From assembly GCF_009764265.1 (NCBI RefSeq), contig NZ_RWIR01000033.1, forward strand, positions 62,001-126,000: a stretch of 64,000 nucleotides of DNA, written 5' to 3'. Below the pieces are notes generated by a model. It searched no databases and had not been told where the DNA came from. It saw nothing but the letters and a program-made list of their open reading frames with translations. Of the stretch, positions 1-8,904 are shown piece after piece. The DNA is from Pseudomonas sp. PB101. GTDB lineage: Bacteria; Pseudomonadota; Gammaproteobacteria; Pseudomonadales; Pseudomonadaceae. The translations under genes and the position numbers were made by a program. Each line of letters starts with the position of its first letter. Positions within the stretch are counted from its first letter, which is position 1.

Positions 1-1089
1 GCGACCACGGCCGTAAAGGCCGCCCTGGAGCGCGCAGCCGTGGACCCGGCGCTCGTCGGCCATCTGGTGATGGGCAACGTGATCCCGACCGAAACCCGCG
101 ATGCCTACATCTCCCGCGTCGCGGCGATGAACGCCGGCATCCCGAAGGAAACCCCGGCCTACAACGTCAACCGCCTGTGCGGTTCGGGCCTGCAGGCGAT
201 CATCAACGCCGCCCAGACCCTGATGCTTGGCGATGCCGACATCGTCGTCGGTGCCGGCGCCGAATCCATGAGCCGCGGCCCGTACCTGATGCCGTCCGCC
301 CGTTGGGGTTCGCGCATGGGCAACGCCCAGGTCATCGACTACATGCTCGGCATCCTGCATGACCCGTTCCATGGCATCCACATGGGCATCACCGCCGAGA
401 ACGTCGCCGCGCGCAACGGCATCACCCGCGAAATGCAGGACGCCCTGGCGCTGGAAGACCAGAAACGCGCGGCCCACGCGATTGCCAACGGCCACTTCAG
501 CGAGCAGATCGCGACCGTGGAAATCCAGGATCGTAAAGGCGTCAAACTGTTCAGCGTCGACGAGCACCCACGCGCCACGTCCCTGGAACAGCTGGCGGCG
601 ATGAAGCCGGCGTTCAAGAAGGATGGTTCGGTCACCGCCGGTAACGCCTCGGGCCTCAACGACGGTGCCGCCGCACTGGTCATGGCCAGCGGCAACGCGG
701 TCCAGGCCAACAACCTTAAACCCCTCGCCCGTCTGGTCAGCTACGCCCACGCCGGCGTCGAGCCGGAATTCATGGGCCTTGGCCCGATCCCGGCCACCCG
801 CCTGGCACTCAAGCGCGCCGGCCTGACCGTCGCCGACCTCGACGTGATCGAAGCCAACATCGCCTTCGCCGCCCAGGCCTGCGCCGTCAGCCAGGAACTC
901 GATCTTGACCCGGCCAAGGTCAACCCGAACGGTTCGGGCATCGCCCTGGGTCATCCGGTGGGCGCCACCGGCGCAATCATCGCCACCAAGGCCATCCACG
1001 AACTGCACCGCACCGGCGGCCGTTACGCGCTGGTGACCATGTGCATCGGTGGTGGGCAGGGGATTGCGGCGATTTTCGAGCGGGTCTAA
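1..1089 (+). CDS. Thiolase (acetyl-CoA C-acyltransferase), 5' end outside window
   Basis: The frame is already open at base 1, so the true start lies upstream and about 362 residues are visible. The protein is a type II thiolase, condensing or cleaving acyl-CoA through a cysteine acyl-enzyme. The nucleophile motif N-R-L-C-G-S-G is near residue 58. The C-terminal half carries the G-H-P-V-G-A-T-G histidine loop and the C-I-G-G-G-Q-G cysteine loop that complete the active site. The usual N-E-A-F loop reads N-I-A-F here, so the glutamate is replaced by isoleucine while the asparagine is kept. Whether it works in beta-oxidation or acetoacetyl-CoA synthesis cannot be told from this fragment. It is followed at once by a strong terminator and a convergent transporter gene. 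Confidence 0.93.
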   Translation, partial: ATTAVKAALERAAVDPALVGHLVMGNVIPTETRDAYISRVAAMNAGIPKETPAYNVNRLCGSGLQAIINAAQTLMLGDADIVVGAGAESMSRGPYLMPSARWGSRMGNAQVIDYMLGILHDPFHGIHMGITAENVAARNGITREMQDALALEDQKRAAHAIANGHFSEQIATVEIQDRKGVKLFSVDEHPRATSLEQLAAMKPAFKKDGSVTAGNASGLNDGAAALVMASGNAVQANNLKPLARLVSYAHAGVEPEFMGLGPIPATRLALKRAGLTVADLDVIEANIAFAAQACAVSQELDLDPAKVNPNGSGIALGHPVGATGAIIATKAIHELHRTGGRYALVTMCIGGGQGIAAIFERV

Positions 1090-1098
1090 GCAATAGCC

Positions 1099-1139
1099 AA
1101 AAAAAGGCCGGTGATCGCGCAGATCACCGGCCTTTTTTT
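1099..1139. terminator. Bidirectional Rho-independent terminator
   Basis: A perfect inverted repeat: an 11-bp GC-rich stem around the 5-base loop GCGCA, flanked by seven A on the left and seven T on the right. It can end transcription of the thiolase (plus strand) and of the convergent transporter (minus strand). Confidence 0.93.
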
Positions 1140-1230
1140 CATTTCCGCGCGCCGATTGTTTGATGGCTTTTATCCGCGAACGGTTCGTAATCCGTCATTA
1201 CCGCAGCCGCGGCAAGAAACCTCGGGATGA

Positions 1231-2364
1231 CTAGGTCTTTTGTGGCTTGATCCACGCCAACATCCAGGCCACCACCGCACATACCATCAAGGTCGCGCCC
1301 AGTGCCTGCCCCCAGGCCGCCAAGATCAGCCCGCCACCGATCAACAGGTAATACAGCAACCCAAACAGCGCGCCGGCCGTACCCAGTCGATCACCGTAGT
1401 TGACCAAGGCCGAACCGAGGATGTTCGGGATCGCCATGCCGAAAGCCAGCACCACCAACACCATTGCCAGCACGAAAAGCACACGGTCCTCCATCAGCCA
1501 GACGAAACCGGCACCCACCAACATCAGTAGACCAGAGGCCTGGATCAGCTGTGCACCACTCCAGCCTCGTTGCAGCAGGCGTTTATTGAGCGCGGCCCCA
1601 AGGCCGGAGCCCAGGGCCAGGATGACGCCACTGTAGCCGAACATTTGCGCACTCAGCCCCAGCCGCTCAAACATGAAGGGCGCCAGGCTGTAGTAGCTGA
1701 ACAGGCCGATGTTGAAGACTGCCACCAGTAACGTCGAACGCCAGATATCGCGATCCCGGAGCATTTGCCACAGCGTCTCGAACAGCGCCGGCGAAGCCAC
1801 AGGCTGAGGTCGGGTTTCCGGCAAAACCCGCAGGCACCAGCACCACAGTCCAACCGATAGCAGCAGGAGCCCTCCCGGCACGCCTGGAAAACCGAAGCCT
1901 TGTACCAGGCTTGCTCCGGCGAACAGCCCGATGGCCGGGCTGGCGGCCAGTGCGATGCCCATGAGCGAAAACACCTGGGCCAGTGCCACCCCCTTGAAGC
2001 GGTCGCGCAACACGGTTTGCGTAACGACCGAGCCCACCGCTGCGCCAAACGCGGCGAGGCCTTGGGCCGCCAACAGTGCATCGAAGGTGCTGACACCGAG
2101 CGCCATCAACGAAGCCGCGGCGTACAGGGCGAACCCGGCAAGCATCGTCGGGCGACGCCCGATCAGGTCGCACATCCGCCCCCACACCACCACGCCGAAC
2201 GCGAACGCCAGGAAATAGATGGAAAGCATTTGCGCCGCCGCCTGCGGCCCGACGGCAAAGGCCCGTCCGATGTCCGCCAGCGCCGGGCTGTAAATGGATT
2301 GTGCCAACTGCGGGAACATCAGCAGCGCGACGGCCAGTACCACGATTTTCTTGTCATTCATCAC
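1231..2364 (-). CDS. MFS drug-resistance transporter, Bcr/CflA type
   Basis: A 377-residue inner-membrane protein with about 12 hydrophobic segments. Between TM2 and TM3 it has the MFS signature G-R-M-C-D-L-I-G-R-R-P, and the TM1 region S-I-Y-S-P-A-L-A-D-I-G resembles Bcr/CflA proton-driven multidrug exporters. The length is normal for that family. Its start lies about 100 bp from, and divergent to, an AraC-family regulator that may control it. Substrate unknown. Two adjacent methionines (MM) open the frame and either may be the start. Confidence 0.86.
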   Translation of the reverse strand: MMNDKKIVVLAVALLMFPQLAQSIYSPALADIGRAFAVGPQAAAQMLSIYFLAFAFGVVVWGRMCDLIGRRPTMLAGFALYAAASLMALGVSTFDALLAAQGLAAFGAAVGSVVTQTVLRDRFKGVALAQVFSLMGIALAASPAIGLFAGASLVQGFGFPGVPGGLLLLSVGLWCWCLRVLPETRPQPVASPALFETLWQMLRDRDIWRSTLLVAVFNIGLFSYYSLAPFMFERLGLSAQMFGYSGVILALGSGLGAALNKRLLQRGWSGAQLIQASGLLMLVGAGFVWLMEDRVLFVLAMVLVVLAFGMAIPNILGSALVNYGDRLGTAGALFGLLYYLLIGGGLILAAWGQALGATLMVCAVVAWMLAWIKPQKT

Positions 2365-2460
2365 GGCTTCACTTTGAAAGGAGATTGCCGTGCAGATTAA
2401 GAAATCGTGACTGTCGTACTATCAGAACCCTGCCAATTTATCGCTGAAATCGGACAACCC

Positions 2461-3285
2461 ATGGCCTGGCTCGACGCCCACGCACATTTCGATCCCGACA
2501 GCTTCACCGCACCGGTCATCGGCATCGCCGCAACCCTCGGTGACCACGATTCGGGCCTGCATCAACATCAACGCGGGCAACTGCTGTTTACCCGCCAGGG
2601 CTGCACGCGCATTACCCTGGCGCAGCAGCTGTGCCTGTTGCCACCCTCGCGCGCGGCGTGGATTCCTTGCGGTGTGGCCCACCGCGCCGTGATGCAACAG
2701 AGCGTCGACTACCGTTCCATCTACCTCAGCCCCGAGTTATGCGCAGACCTGCCGCAACAGGTCTGCGTGATTGAAGTCAGCCCGTTGCTGCGGGCCGTGC
2801 TCGAGTCGATAGCCCACGCCCGCTTCGACACCGCCTGGCAGCAGGGAAAATACGTCCATCTGCTGGGGCTGTGCCTGAGCGAAATTCGCGACGCGGCCCG
2901 CCAGCCCATGCTGCTGCCGCTGCCGTCGGACAAACGCCTGGCACCGCTGCTCGCGACCGTCGACAAGCTGCCGCCGAAACTTCAGGCACTGCAGGCACGC
3001 ATAGGCGCCAGCGGCCGCACCATTGGCCGAATATTCCAGCGCGAGACCGGCATGAGTTATCAGCAATGGCGGCAACAGTGGCGGCTGATGCGCGCCATCG
3101 AACTGCTCGCGACCGGACGAAACATCGGCTACAGCGCTTTTGAACTGGGATTTGCCAGTGACAGTGCCTTCATCGCCTTCTTCAAGGACATGACCGGTAT
3201 CACCCCCGGCGACTGGCTGAAACAGGACCTGACGACCGGCAGCATAAAGCATTTGCCACAAAATATTACATGCGTCATATTATAG
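2461..3285 (+). CDS. AraC-family transcriptional regulator
   Basis: The N-terminal cupin-like half contains H-D-S-G-L-H-Q-H-Q-R-G-Q-L-L-F, typical of regulators of efflux genes. The C-terminal half has two helix-turn-helix units, with S-G-R-T-I-G-R-I-F and G-Y-S-A-F-E-L-G-F-A-S-D-S-A-F-I-A-F-F before the closing F-K-x-x-T-G-x-x-P-G-D-W. I chose ATG 2461 (274 aa), where similar proteins appear to begin. A GTG at 2407 would add 18 residues, and neither has a strong ribosome site. It is divergent from the Bcr-type exporter and lies 38 bases upstream of an EmrA/EmrB-type pair on the same strand, so it could regulate either side. Confidence 0.88.
   Translation: MAWLDAHAHFDPDSFTAPVIGIAATLGDHDSGLHQHQRGQLLFTRQGCTRITLAQQLCLLPPSRAAWIPCGVAHRAVMQQSVDYRSIYLSPELCADLPQQVCVIEVSPLLRAVLESIAHARFDTAWQQGKYVHLLGLCLSEIRDAARQPMLLPLPSDKRLAPLLATVDKLPPKLQALQARIGASGRTIGRIFQRETGMSYQQWRQQWRLMRAIELLATGRNIGYSAFELGFASDSAFIAFFKDMTGITPGDWLKQDLTTGSIKHLPQNITCVIL
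3253..3283 (+). promoter_or_regulatory. Possible sigma70 promoter for the efflux pair
   Basis: At the 3' end of the AraC gene there is an AT-rich patch with TTGCCA (3253-3258) and CATATT/TATTAT (3276-3283), spaced 17 or 19 bases, just ahead of the membrane-fusion gene. This is only a motif match. Confidence 0.3.
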
Positions 3286-3323
3286 TCATCATAATTAACC
3301 GCCGCCCTGACAGGTATCCCTCC

Positions 3324-4445
3324 ATGACCAGCATGCCCACCGTTGAACCCGACCTGGCTGCCCCGGTGACTGCCGCCAAACCGCCCCTGCTCAGACGCCT
3401 GCTGCTGCCAACCGTGGGCATCGCAGCACTGGTTCTGGCCGGTATGTATGGCGCGCATTGGTGGACTGCCGGACGTTTCATCGAGGAAACCGACGACGCC
3501 TACATCGGTGGCGATGTCACAGTGATCGGGTCGAAAGTGGCGGGTTACATCGACGAAGTGCTGGTGACCGACAACCAGAAGGTCAAGGCCGGCGACGTGC
3601 TGATTCGCCTCGATTCGCGCGACTACCGCGCCAACCTGGCCAAGGCCGAAGGCGCAGTGGCCGCCCAGGAAGCCCTGCTGGCCAACCTCGACGCCACCGA
3701 ACAACTGCAACAGGCCGTCATCGGCCAGGCCCGCGCCGGCATCGACGCCGCCGGTGCCGAAACCGCCCGCTCCCGGAACGACGACAGCCGCTACAAAAAA
3801 CTGGTGAGCACCAACGCCGTCTCGGTGGAGAGCGCGCAGCGGGCCAACGCCACGTTCAAGACGGCCCAGGCCCAAAGCAACCGCGCCCAGGCTGAACTGC
3901 TGGCCGCGCAACGCCAGTTGAATGTGATCGACACCCAGAAACAGCAAGCCCGGGCCGCCCTGATCCAGGCCAGGGCCGAGCGCGACCTGGCGCAATTGAA
4001 TGTCGGCTATACCGAACTGAAGGCACCGGTCGACGGTGTGATCGGCAATCGCCGGGCACGGATCGGCGCTTATGCCCAGGCCGGCTCGCAATTGCTCTCG
4101 GTGGTGCCGGCCAGCGGTCTGTGGGTCGATGCCAATTTCAAGGAAGACCAACTGGCCCGCATGGTGCCGGGGCAACGGGTGGTGATCCGTGCCGACGTGC
4201 TGTCGGGTCAGGAGTTCCACGGCCACCTCGACAGCCTGGCCCCTGCCAGCGGCTCGCAATTCAGTGTGCTGCCGCCGGAAAACGCCACCGGCAACTTCAC
4301 CAAGATCGTGCAGCGGGTGCCGGTGCGGATTCACCTCGACCCGGCCGACAGCGTGCTCGGCCACTTGCGTCCGGGGCTGTCTGTGACCGCCGAAGTCGAC
4401 ACGCGCAAGGAGCCTGAAGCGCCAGCCGTTGCGAGCGCGCCATGA
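3324..4445 (+). CDS. HlyD/EmrA-family membrane fusion protein
   Basis: A 373-residue periplasmic adaptor of a drug efflux pump. Near the N-terminus there is one membrane anchor (hydrophobic stretch V-G-I-A-A-L-V-L-A-G-M-Y), followed by the EmrA-type motif E-E-T-D-D-A-Y-I-G-G-D. Next come a lipoyl-like half (G-Y-I-D-E-V-L-V), a long Ala/Gln-rich coiled coil, and the second lipoyl half (L-K-A-P-V-D-G-V-I-G). The ATG at 3324 is preferred over an upstream in-frame ATG at 3270 because the latter lies inside the AraC gene and would add a tail unrelated to the family. Its stop overlaps the next start (ATGA), so the two are translationally coupled. No outer-membrane partner gene lies nearby. Confidence 0.9.
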   Translation: MTSMPTVEPDLAAPVTAAKPPLLRRLLLPTVGIAALVLAGMYGAHWWTAGRFIEETDDAYIGGDVTVIGSKVAGYIDEVLVTDNQKVKAGDVLIRLDSRDYRANLAKAEGAVAAQEALLANLDATEQLQQAVIGQARAGIDAAGAETARSRNDDSRYKKLVSTNAVSVESAQRANATFKTAQAQSNRAQAELLAAQRQLNVIDTQKQQARAALIQARAERDLAQLNVGYTELKAPVDGVIGNRRARIGAYAQAGSQLLSVVPASGLWVDANFKEDQLARMVPGQRVVIRADVLSGQEFHGHLDSLAPASGSQFSVLPPENATGNFTKIVQRVPVRIHLDPADSVLGHLRPGLSVTAEVDTRKEPEAPAVASAP

Positions 4446-6034
4446 GCCGCGCCCTCGCCGCCCCGGCGCAGCCATTCGATGCCGCGAACATGGCGACGGC
4501 GACCAAGGTCTTCGCCTTTGCCAGCATGTGCATCGGCATGTTCATTGCGTTGCTGGACATCCAGATCGTCTCGGCTTCGTTGCGTGACATCGGCGGCGGA
4601 CTGTCCGCCGGCACCGACGAAACCGCGTGGGTGCAAACCAGCTACCTGATCGCCGAAATCATCGTGATCCCGCTGTCCGGTTGGCTGTCGCGGGTGTTCT
4701 CGACGCGATGGTTGTTTTGCGCATCGGCGGTGGGTTTCACCCTGACCAGCCTGCTGTGCGGCGTGGCCTGGAACATCCAGAGCATGATTGCCTTCCGCGC
4801 CCTGCAAGGGTTTCTGGGCGGTTCGATGATTCCGCTGGTGTTCACCACCGCGTTCATTTTCTTCACCGGCAAGCAACGGGTAATCGCCGCCGCGACGATC
4901 GGCGCGGTGGCCTCGTTGGCACCGACCCTGGGGCCGGTGATCGGTGGCTGGATCACCGACATTTCATCCTGGCACTGGCTGTTCTACATCAACCTGGTCC
5001 CCGGCATCTTTGTCGCCGTGGCCGTGCCGATGCTGGTGAAAATCGACCAACCGGAACTGTCGCTGCTCAAAGGCGCGGATTACTTGAGCATGGTGTTCCT
5101 GGCGCTGTTCCTCGGCTGCCTGGAATACACCCTCGAAGAAGGCCCGCGCTGGAACTGGTTCAGCGACCGCACCATCCTGACCACCGCGTGGATCAGCGGC
5201 CTGGCCGGCCTGGCGTTCATCGGCAGGACCCTGCATGTCGCCAATCCGATTGTCGATCTGCGTGCCTTGAAGGATCGAAATTTTGCCCTTGGCTGTTTCT
5301 TCTCGTTCGTCACCGGCATCGGCCTGTTCGCCACCATTTACCTGACGCCGCTGTTCCTCGGCCGGGTGCGTGGCTACGGAGCGCTGGACATTGGCCTGGC
5401 GGTTTTCTCCACCGGGGTGTTCCAGATCATGGCGATTCCGCTGTATGCCTTTCTGGCCAACCGCATCGACCTGCGCTGGATCATGATGACCGGCCTTGGG
5501 CTGTTCGCGTTATCGATGTGGGATTTCAGCCCGATCACCCATGACTGGGGGGCCAGGGAGTTGATGCTGCCGCAAGCCTTGCGCGGGATTGCCCAGCAAC
5601 TGGCGGTGCCTCCGACGGTGACCTTGACCCTCGGCGGCCTGGCGCCGGCGCGGCTCAAGCATGCGTCGGGGTTGTTCAATCTGATGCGCAACCTGGGCGG
5701 CGCCATCGGCATTGCCGCCTGTGCGACCATTCTCAACGACCGCACCAACCTGCATTTCACCCGGCTGGCGGAGAACCTCAACAGCACCAACGAGGCGCTC
5801 AACCAGTGGCTATCCCAGGTCGGCAACAACTTCGCCGCCCTCGGCCAGAGCGGTGACGCCGGGGTCACCGCCAGCCTCCATCAGCTGTGGCTGCTGACCT
5901 ACCGCGAAGCCCAGACACAAACCTATGGCGACGCGTTTCTGATGATCGGAGTGTGCTTCGTCATCGCCACGGCGATGGTGCCCCTGATGCGCAAGGTGCA
6001 ACCACCGGCCGCGCCGAGTGCCGATGCGCATTGA
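4442..6034 (+). CDS. DHA2-family MFS efflux transporter, EmrB/QacA type
   Basis: A 530-residue inner-membrane protein with about 14 predicted membrane segments. It has the DHA2 hallmarks: an early L-D-I-Q-I-V-S-A-S-L-R-D-I segment (equivalent to the D1 motif), W-V-Q-T-S-Y-L-I-A-E, and G-P-V-I-G-G-W-I in the motif C region. The length fits EmrB. It overlaps the membrane-fusion gene by 4 bases, so both should be made together as an H+-driven tripartite exporter. The upstream AraC gene is the obvious candidate regulator. Substrate not predictable. Confidence 0.92.
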   Translation: MSRALAAPAQPFDAANMATATKVFAFASMCIGMFIALLDIQIVSASLRDIGGGLSAGTDETAWVQTSYLIAEIIVIPLSGWLSRVFSTRWLFCASAVGFTLTSLLCGVAWNIQSMIAFRALQGFLGGSMIPLVFTTAFIFFTGKQRVIAAATIGAVASLAPTLGPVIGGWITDISSWHWLFYINLVPGIFVAVAVPMLVKIDQPELSLLKGADYLSMVFLALFLGCLEYTLEEGPRWNWFSDRTILTTAWISGLAGLAFIGRTLHVANPIVDLRALKDRNFALGCFFSFVTGIGLFATIYLTPLFLGRVRGYGALDIGLAVFSTGVFQIMAIPLYAFLANRIDLRWIMMTGLGLFALSMWDFSPITHDWGARELMLPQALRGIAQQLAVPPTVTLTLGGLAPARLKHASGLFNLMRNLGGAIGIAACATILNDRTNLHFTRLAENLNSTNEALNQWLSQVGNNFAALGQSGDAGVTASLHQLWLLTYREAQTQTYGDAFLMIGVCFVIATAMVPLMRKVQPPAAPSADAH

Positions 6035-6046
6035 TGCGTGTGCTGG

Positions 6047-6487
6047 TCAGGCCTGAGGCATTTTGCGGAAGCCGATGGCCAGGCGGTTCCAGGCGTTGAT
6101 GGTGGTAATGGCGACGGTCAGGTCGACCAATTCCTTGGCATCGAACTGGGCGGTAGCCAGTTCGTAGTCTTCGTCCGGGGCGTGGGTCTGGCTGATCAGG
6201 GTCAGGGATTCGGTCCAGGCCAGTGCGGCGCGTTCACGTTCGGTAAAGAACGGCGTTTCGCGCCAGGCCGACAACGTGGCCAGACGCCGCTCGGATTCAC
6301 CGCCCTTGCGCGCGTCGGCACTGTGCATGTCCAGGCAGAAGGCGCAGCCGTTGATTTGCGAAGTACGCAGCTTGACCAGTTCGATCAGGTTTTTTTCCAG
6401 CGGCAGTTTCGACACTGCGGTTTCCAGAGCGATCATCGCTTTGAGGGCATCAGGGGACGCGGTGTAGAAATCGATACGGGTTTTCAT
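6047..6487 (-). CDS. AhpD-like carboxymuconolactone-decarboxylase family protein
   Basis: A 146-residue protein with the AhpD core (around residues 45-65) Q-I-N-G-C-A-F-C-L-D-M-H, i.e. a C-x-x-C pair followed by histidine. Alkylhydroperoxidase-like members of this family use these residues as redox or proton-relay groups. The C-terminal part N-A-W-N-R-L-A-I-G-F-R is also typical. The ATG at 6487 was chosen over one six codons upstream because the family begins with M-K-T-R-I-D-F-Y. Likely a cytoplasmic peroxidase-like protein. It ends 12 bases from the convergent EmrB-type gene. Confidence 0.88.
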   Translation of the reverse strand: MKTRIDFYTASPDALKAMIALETAVSKLPLEKNLIELVKLRTSQINGCAFCLDMHSADARKGGESERRLATLSAWRETPFFTERERAALAWTESLTLISQTHAPDEDYELATAQFDAKELVDLTVAITTINAWNRLAIGFRKMPQA

Positions 6488-6579
6488 GGTGTGTTTCCAG
6501 GGCAAATGGGTGTGTCACTAAGTTAGTCCCGCGACCGGTCTGCACAAATAGCCAATCTTGCAGAAGTCGAGGAGGCCAT

Positions 6580-8022
6580 TCACACCCGATTGCGCAACCA
6601 CTGCAAAAAGCCCTTTTTCGCCGCCACCACCGGCAGGTCCTCACTCAGGATTTTCGCTTTTTGCAGCCGGTAATCGAGCAAGGCTGTCATCGCATCATTG
6701 ATATCGTGACGGGCATCCAGGCACGGCTTGAGGTATGACTTTTCGATGCGGTACAGGCCACAGAAGGTCTTGGCGGTAAACTGCGCAGGCAGCGCGCTCT
6801 CGGTGAGAATGCCCGCTTCGCCGATCACCTCTCCCGGGCCCATGCGCCCGGATTCGTAGGGCGCTCCGTGGCGCATCAAGGTCACCGAGATCACGCCGGA
6901 CTCGATAATGAACAAGTGATCGCTGACCTCCCCCGCTTCCAGGACCACCTCGCCGGCGCGGAAGGTTTGCAGGGTCATGTTCTGGCTGAACGTGTCTTTC
7001 TCTTCCTGGCGCAAGGTGGAGAAAATCGGCGAGCTGTCCAGCAACGACCGCTGTCGTGTCAGGTTGATCGGCGGGCTGGGCTCCACGCTCGACAACAGAT
7101 TCACCCCGGATGCCTGCAAGTGCCGATAGGCCAGGTCGTACAGCTGGTTACGCACCGAGCGTTTCTCGTCCATCGACGCGACAAAGCCGTTGATTTCGTA
7201 GGTCGCGCCGGTGTTGCTCGCGGTTTTCAGGCCGACGCTTGGCGACGGTGTATCCAGCAGCGCGCGGCAACCTTGCATGGCCCGCTCCAACGCCTCGATG
7301 ACGGTGTTCGGCCGCGCGTGGGGGCTCACTTCCAGGGATACGGAAATGCCGAACATGTCGTTCGGCCGGCTGAAATTGATGATCTTGGCCTTGGCCGCCA
7401 ACGAGTTGGGAATCACCGCCATGCAACCCTGGGAGGTTTGCAGGCGCGTGGCACGCCAGTCGATGTCGGTGACCTTGCCCTCCATGCCGTCGATGGAGAT
7501 GTAGTCATCCAGTTGATAGGGTTTGGTGGTGTTGAGGACGATCCCGGAAAACACGTCACTGAGGGTACTTTGCAAGGCCAGGCCGACAATGATCGCCAAC
7601 GCACCGGAGGTCGCCAGCACGCCCTTGACCGGCAGGTCCAGCACATAGGCCAGGGCGGCAATGACCGCGATCAGGAAAATCACCGCGCCGAGCAAATCCT
7701 GGAGCAAGCGCCCGGTATGCCCGACCCGCTGCATCATCACCGCACCGATCAGCACTGTCAGGGTCCGCGCGCCGAACAACCACCAGCCGATCTGCAACCC
7801 GGTGGCCGCCAGGTGCAGCGGCACATTGTCGGCCCAGGGCGGGGGCTCCATCGGGTTCAGGCCCTCGTTGAACAGCAGGAGGCTGAACAACGAAAAAATC
7901 ACCACCCGCACCAGCAGCCGCCAGGCACTGCCAAAGGCGCTGAGCAAGTACCACAACCCGAGGTCGATCAGGATCAGCGCCATTGCACAGATCAGTGGGT
8001 GTTCAGTGAGCAATGACAGCAT
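6580..8022 (-). CDS. MscS-family mechanosensitive channel with cyclic-nucleotide-binding domain
   Basis: About 480 residues: four or five N-terminal membrane segments, then the MscS pore helix and beta domain (A-T-S-G-A-L-A-I-I-V-G-L-A-L-Q-S-T-L-S-D-V-F-S-G-I). After roughly residue 340 comes a Crp-type nucleotide-binding fold (F-R-A-G-E-V-V-L-E-A-G-E, then G-P-G-E-V-I-G-E-A-G-I-L). Channels of this fusion class are proposed to be gated or modulated by cAMP-like ligands as well as by membrane tension. I chose ATG 8022 because a GGAG lies upstream and the in-frame extension before it is not membrane-like. A REP pair separates it from ycaC upstream. Confidence 0.88.
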   Translation of the reverse strand: MLSLLTEHPLICAMALILIDLGLWYLLSAFGSAWRLLVRVVIFSLFSLLLFNEGLNPMEPPPWADNVPLHLAATGLQIGWWLFGARTLTVLIGAVMMQRVGHTGRLLQDLLGAVIFLIAVIAALAYVLDLPVKGVLATSGALAIIVGLALQSTLSDVFSGIVLNTTKPYQLDDYISIDGMEGKVTDIDWRATRLQTSQGCMAVIPNSLAAKAKIINFSRPNDMFGISVSLEVSPHARPNTVIEALERAMQGCRALLDTPSPSVGLKTASNTGATYEINGFVASMDEKRSVRNQLYDLAYRHLQASGVNLLSSVEPSPPINLTRQRSLLDSSPIFSTLRQEEKDTFSQNMTLQTFRAGEVVLEAGEVSDHLFIIESGVISVTLMRHGAPYESGRMGPGEVIGEAGILTESALPAQFTAKTFCGLYRIEKSYLKPCLDARHDINDAMTALLDYRLQKAKILSEDLPVVAAKKGFLQWLRNRV

Positions 8023-8130
8023 CAAGCAACTCCAGCCAGGGCCAAGAACGCGAAGATCGCATGGATTGGCCATAGTGTAGGAGCAATTGATTTGGCTGGA
8101 TGAACACGCCTGCCTGGACACCCAAAAAAC

Positions 8131-8211
8131 CTGCAGGAGCTGGCTTGCCAGCGATGGCGGTTTGCCTGGCACACCGGGTTGCAGCTATCGCCAGCAAGCC
8201 GGCTCCTACAG
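8131..8211. repeat. REP palindrome pair
   Basis: Two inverted copies of the Pseudomonas REP core (GGAGCTGGCTTGCCAGCGAT and its near complement) about 30 bases apart, in the gap downstream of the YcaC-like gene. Confidence 0.85.
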
Positions 8212-8221
8212 GGGGACGGGA

Positions 8222-8848
8222 TTATTTGCTGTTGGTCAGCGTGCTGTAGCTGGTCATCAGGTTGCGGTAATCCGGAATATGGTTGGAGAACAGCGTGCCC
8301 AACCCTTCGATATCGTTGCGCCAGTCGCGATGCAGTTCGCAGGCCAGGCCGAACCAGGTCATCAACTGTGCGCCCTGGGCGGTCATGCGGCTCCACGCCG
8401 ACTCGCGGGTCAATTCGTTGAAAGTGCCGGACGCATCGGTGACCACGAACACCTCAAAACCTTCGGCCAGCGCCGAGAGGGCCGGGAATGCCACGCAGAC
8501 TTCCGTCACCACACCGGCGATGATCAGCTGTTTCTTGCCGGTGGCCTTGATCGCCTTGACGAAATCCTCGTTGTCCCAGGCGTTGATCTGACCGGGGCGA
8601 GCGATGTACGGCGCATCCGGGAACTGGGCCTTGAGCTCGGGCACCAGCGGTCCGTTGGGACCGCTTTCGAAACTGGTGGTGAGGATGGTCGGCAGCTTGA
8701 AGTACTTGGCCAGGTCGGCCAGGGCCAGCACGTTGTTCTTGAAACGATCAGGGTCGATGTCGCGAACCAGAGACAGCAGGCCGGTCTGATGATCCACCAG
8801 CAAAACGGCGGCGTTGTCCTTGTCCAGACGCTTGTAGGAAGTAGTCAT
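8222..8848 (-). CDS. ycaC: YcaC-like isochorismatase-family hydrolase
   Basis: A 208-residue cysteine hydrolase that I recognise as close to E. coli YcaC over its whole length. The putative triad is visible: Asp in L-L-V-D-H-Q-T-G-L (about residue 19), Lys in A-T-G-K-K-Q (about 84) and Cys in V-T-E-V-C-V-A-F-P (about 118). The YcaC subfamily forms ring-shaped oligomers and its natural substrate is not settled. It lies 56 bases after a paralogous gene and is probably the third gene of a pirin - hydrolase - hydrolase operon on the minus strand. Confidence 0.92.
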   Translation of the reverse strand: MTTSYKRLDKDNAAVLLVDHQTGLLSLVRDIDPDRFKNNVLALADLAKYFKLPTILTTSFESGPNGPLVPELKAQFPDAPYIARPGQINAWDNEDFVKAIKATGKKQLIIAGVVTEVCVAFPALSALAEGFEVFVVTDASGTFNELTRESAWSRMTAQGAQLMTWFGLACELHRDWRNDIEGLGTLFSNHIPDYRNLMTSYSTLTNSK

Positions 8849-8904
8849 TGCGGTAGTCCTCGCAGGTTATCGATGCCGAATGGAAATCGGCGTGGGTTGA
8901 CCGG

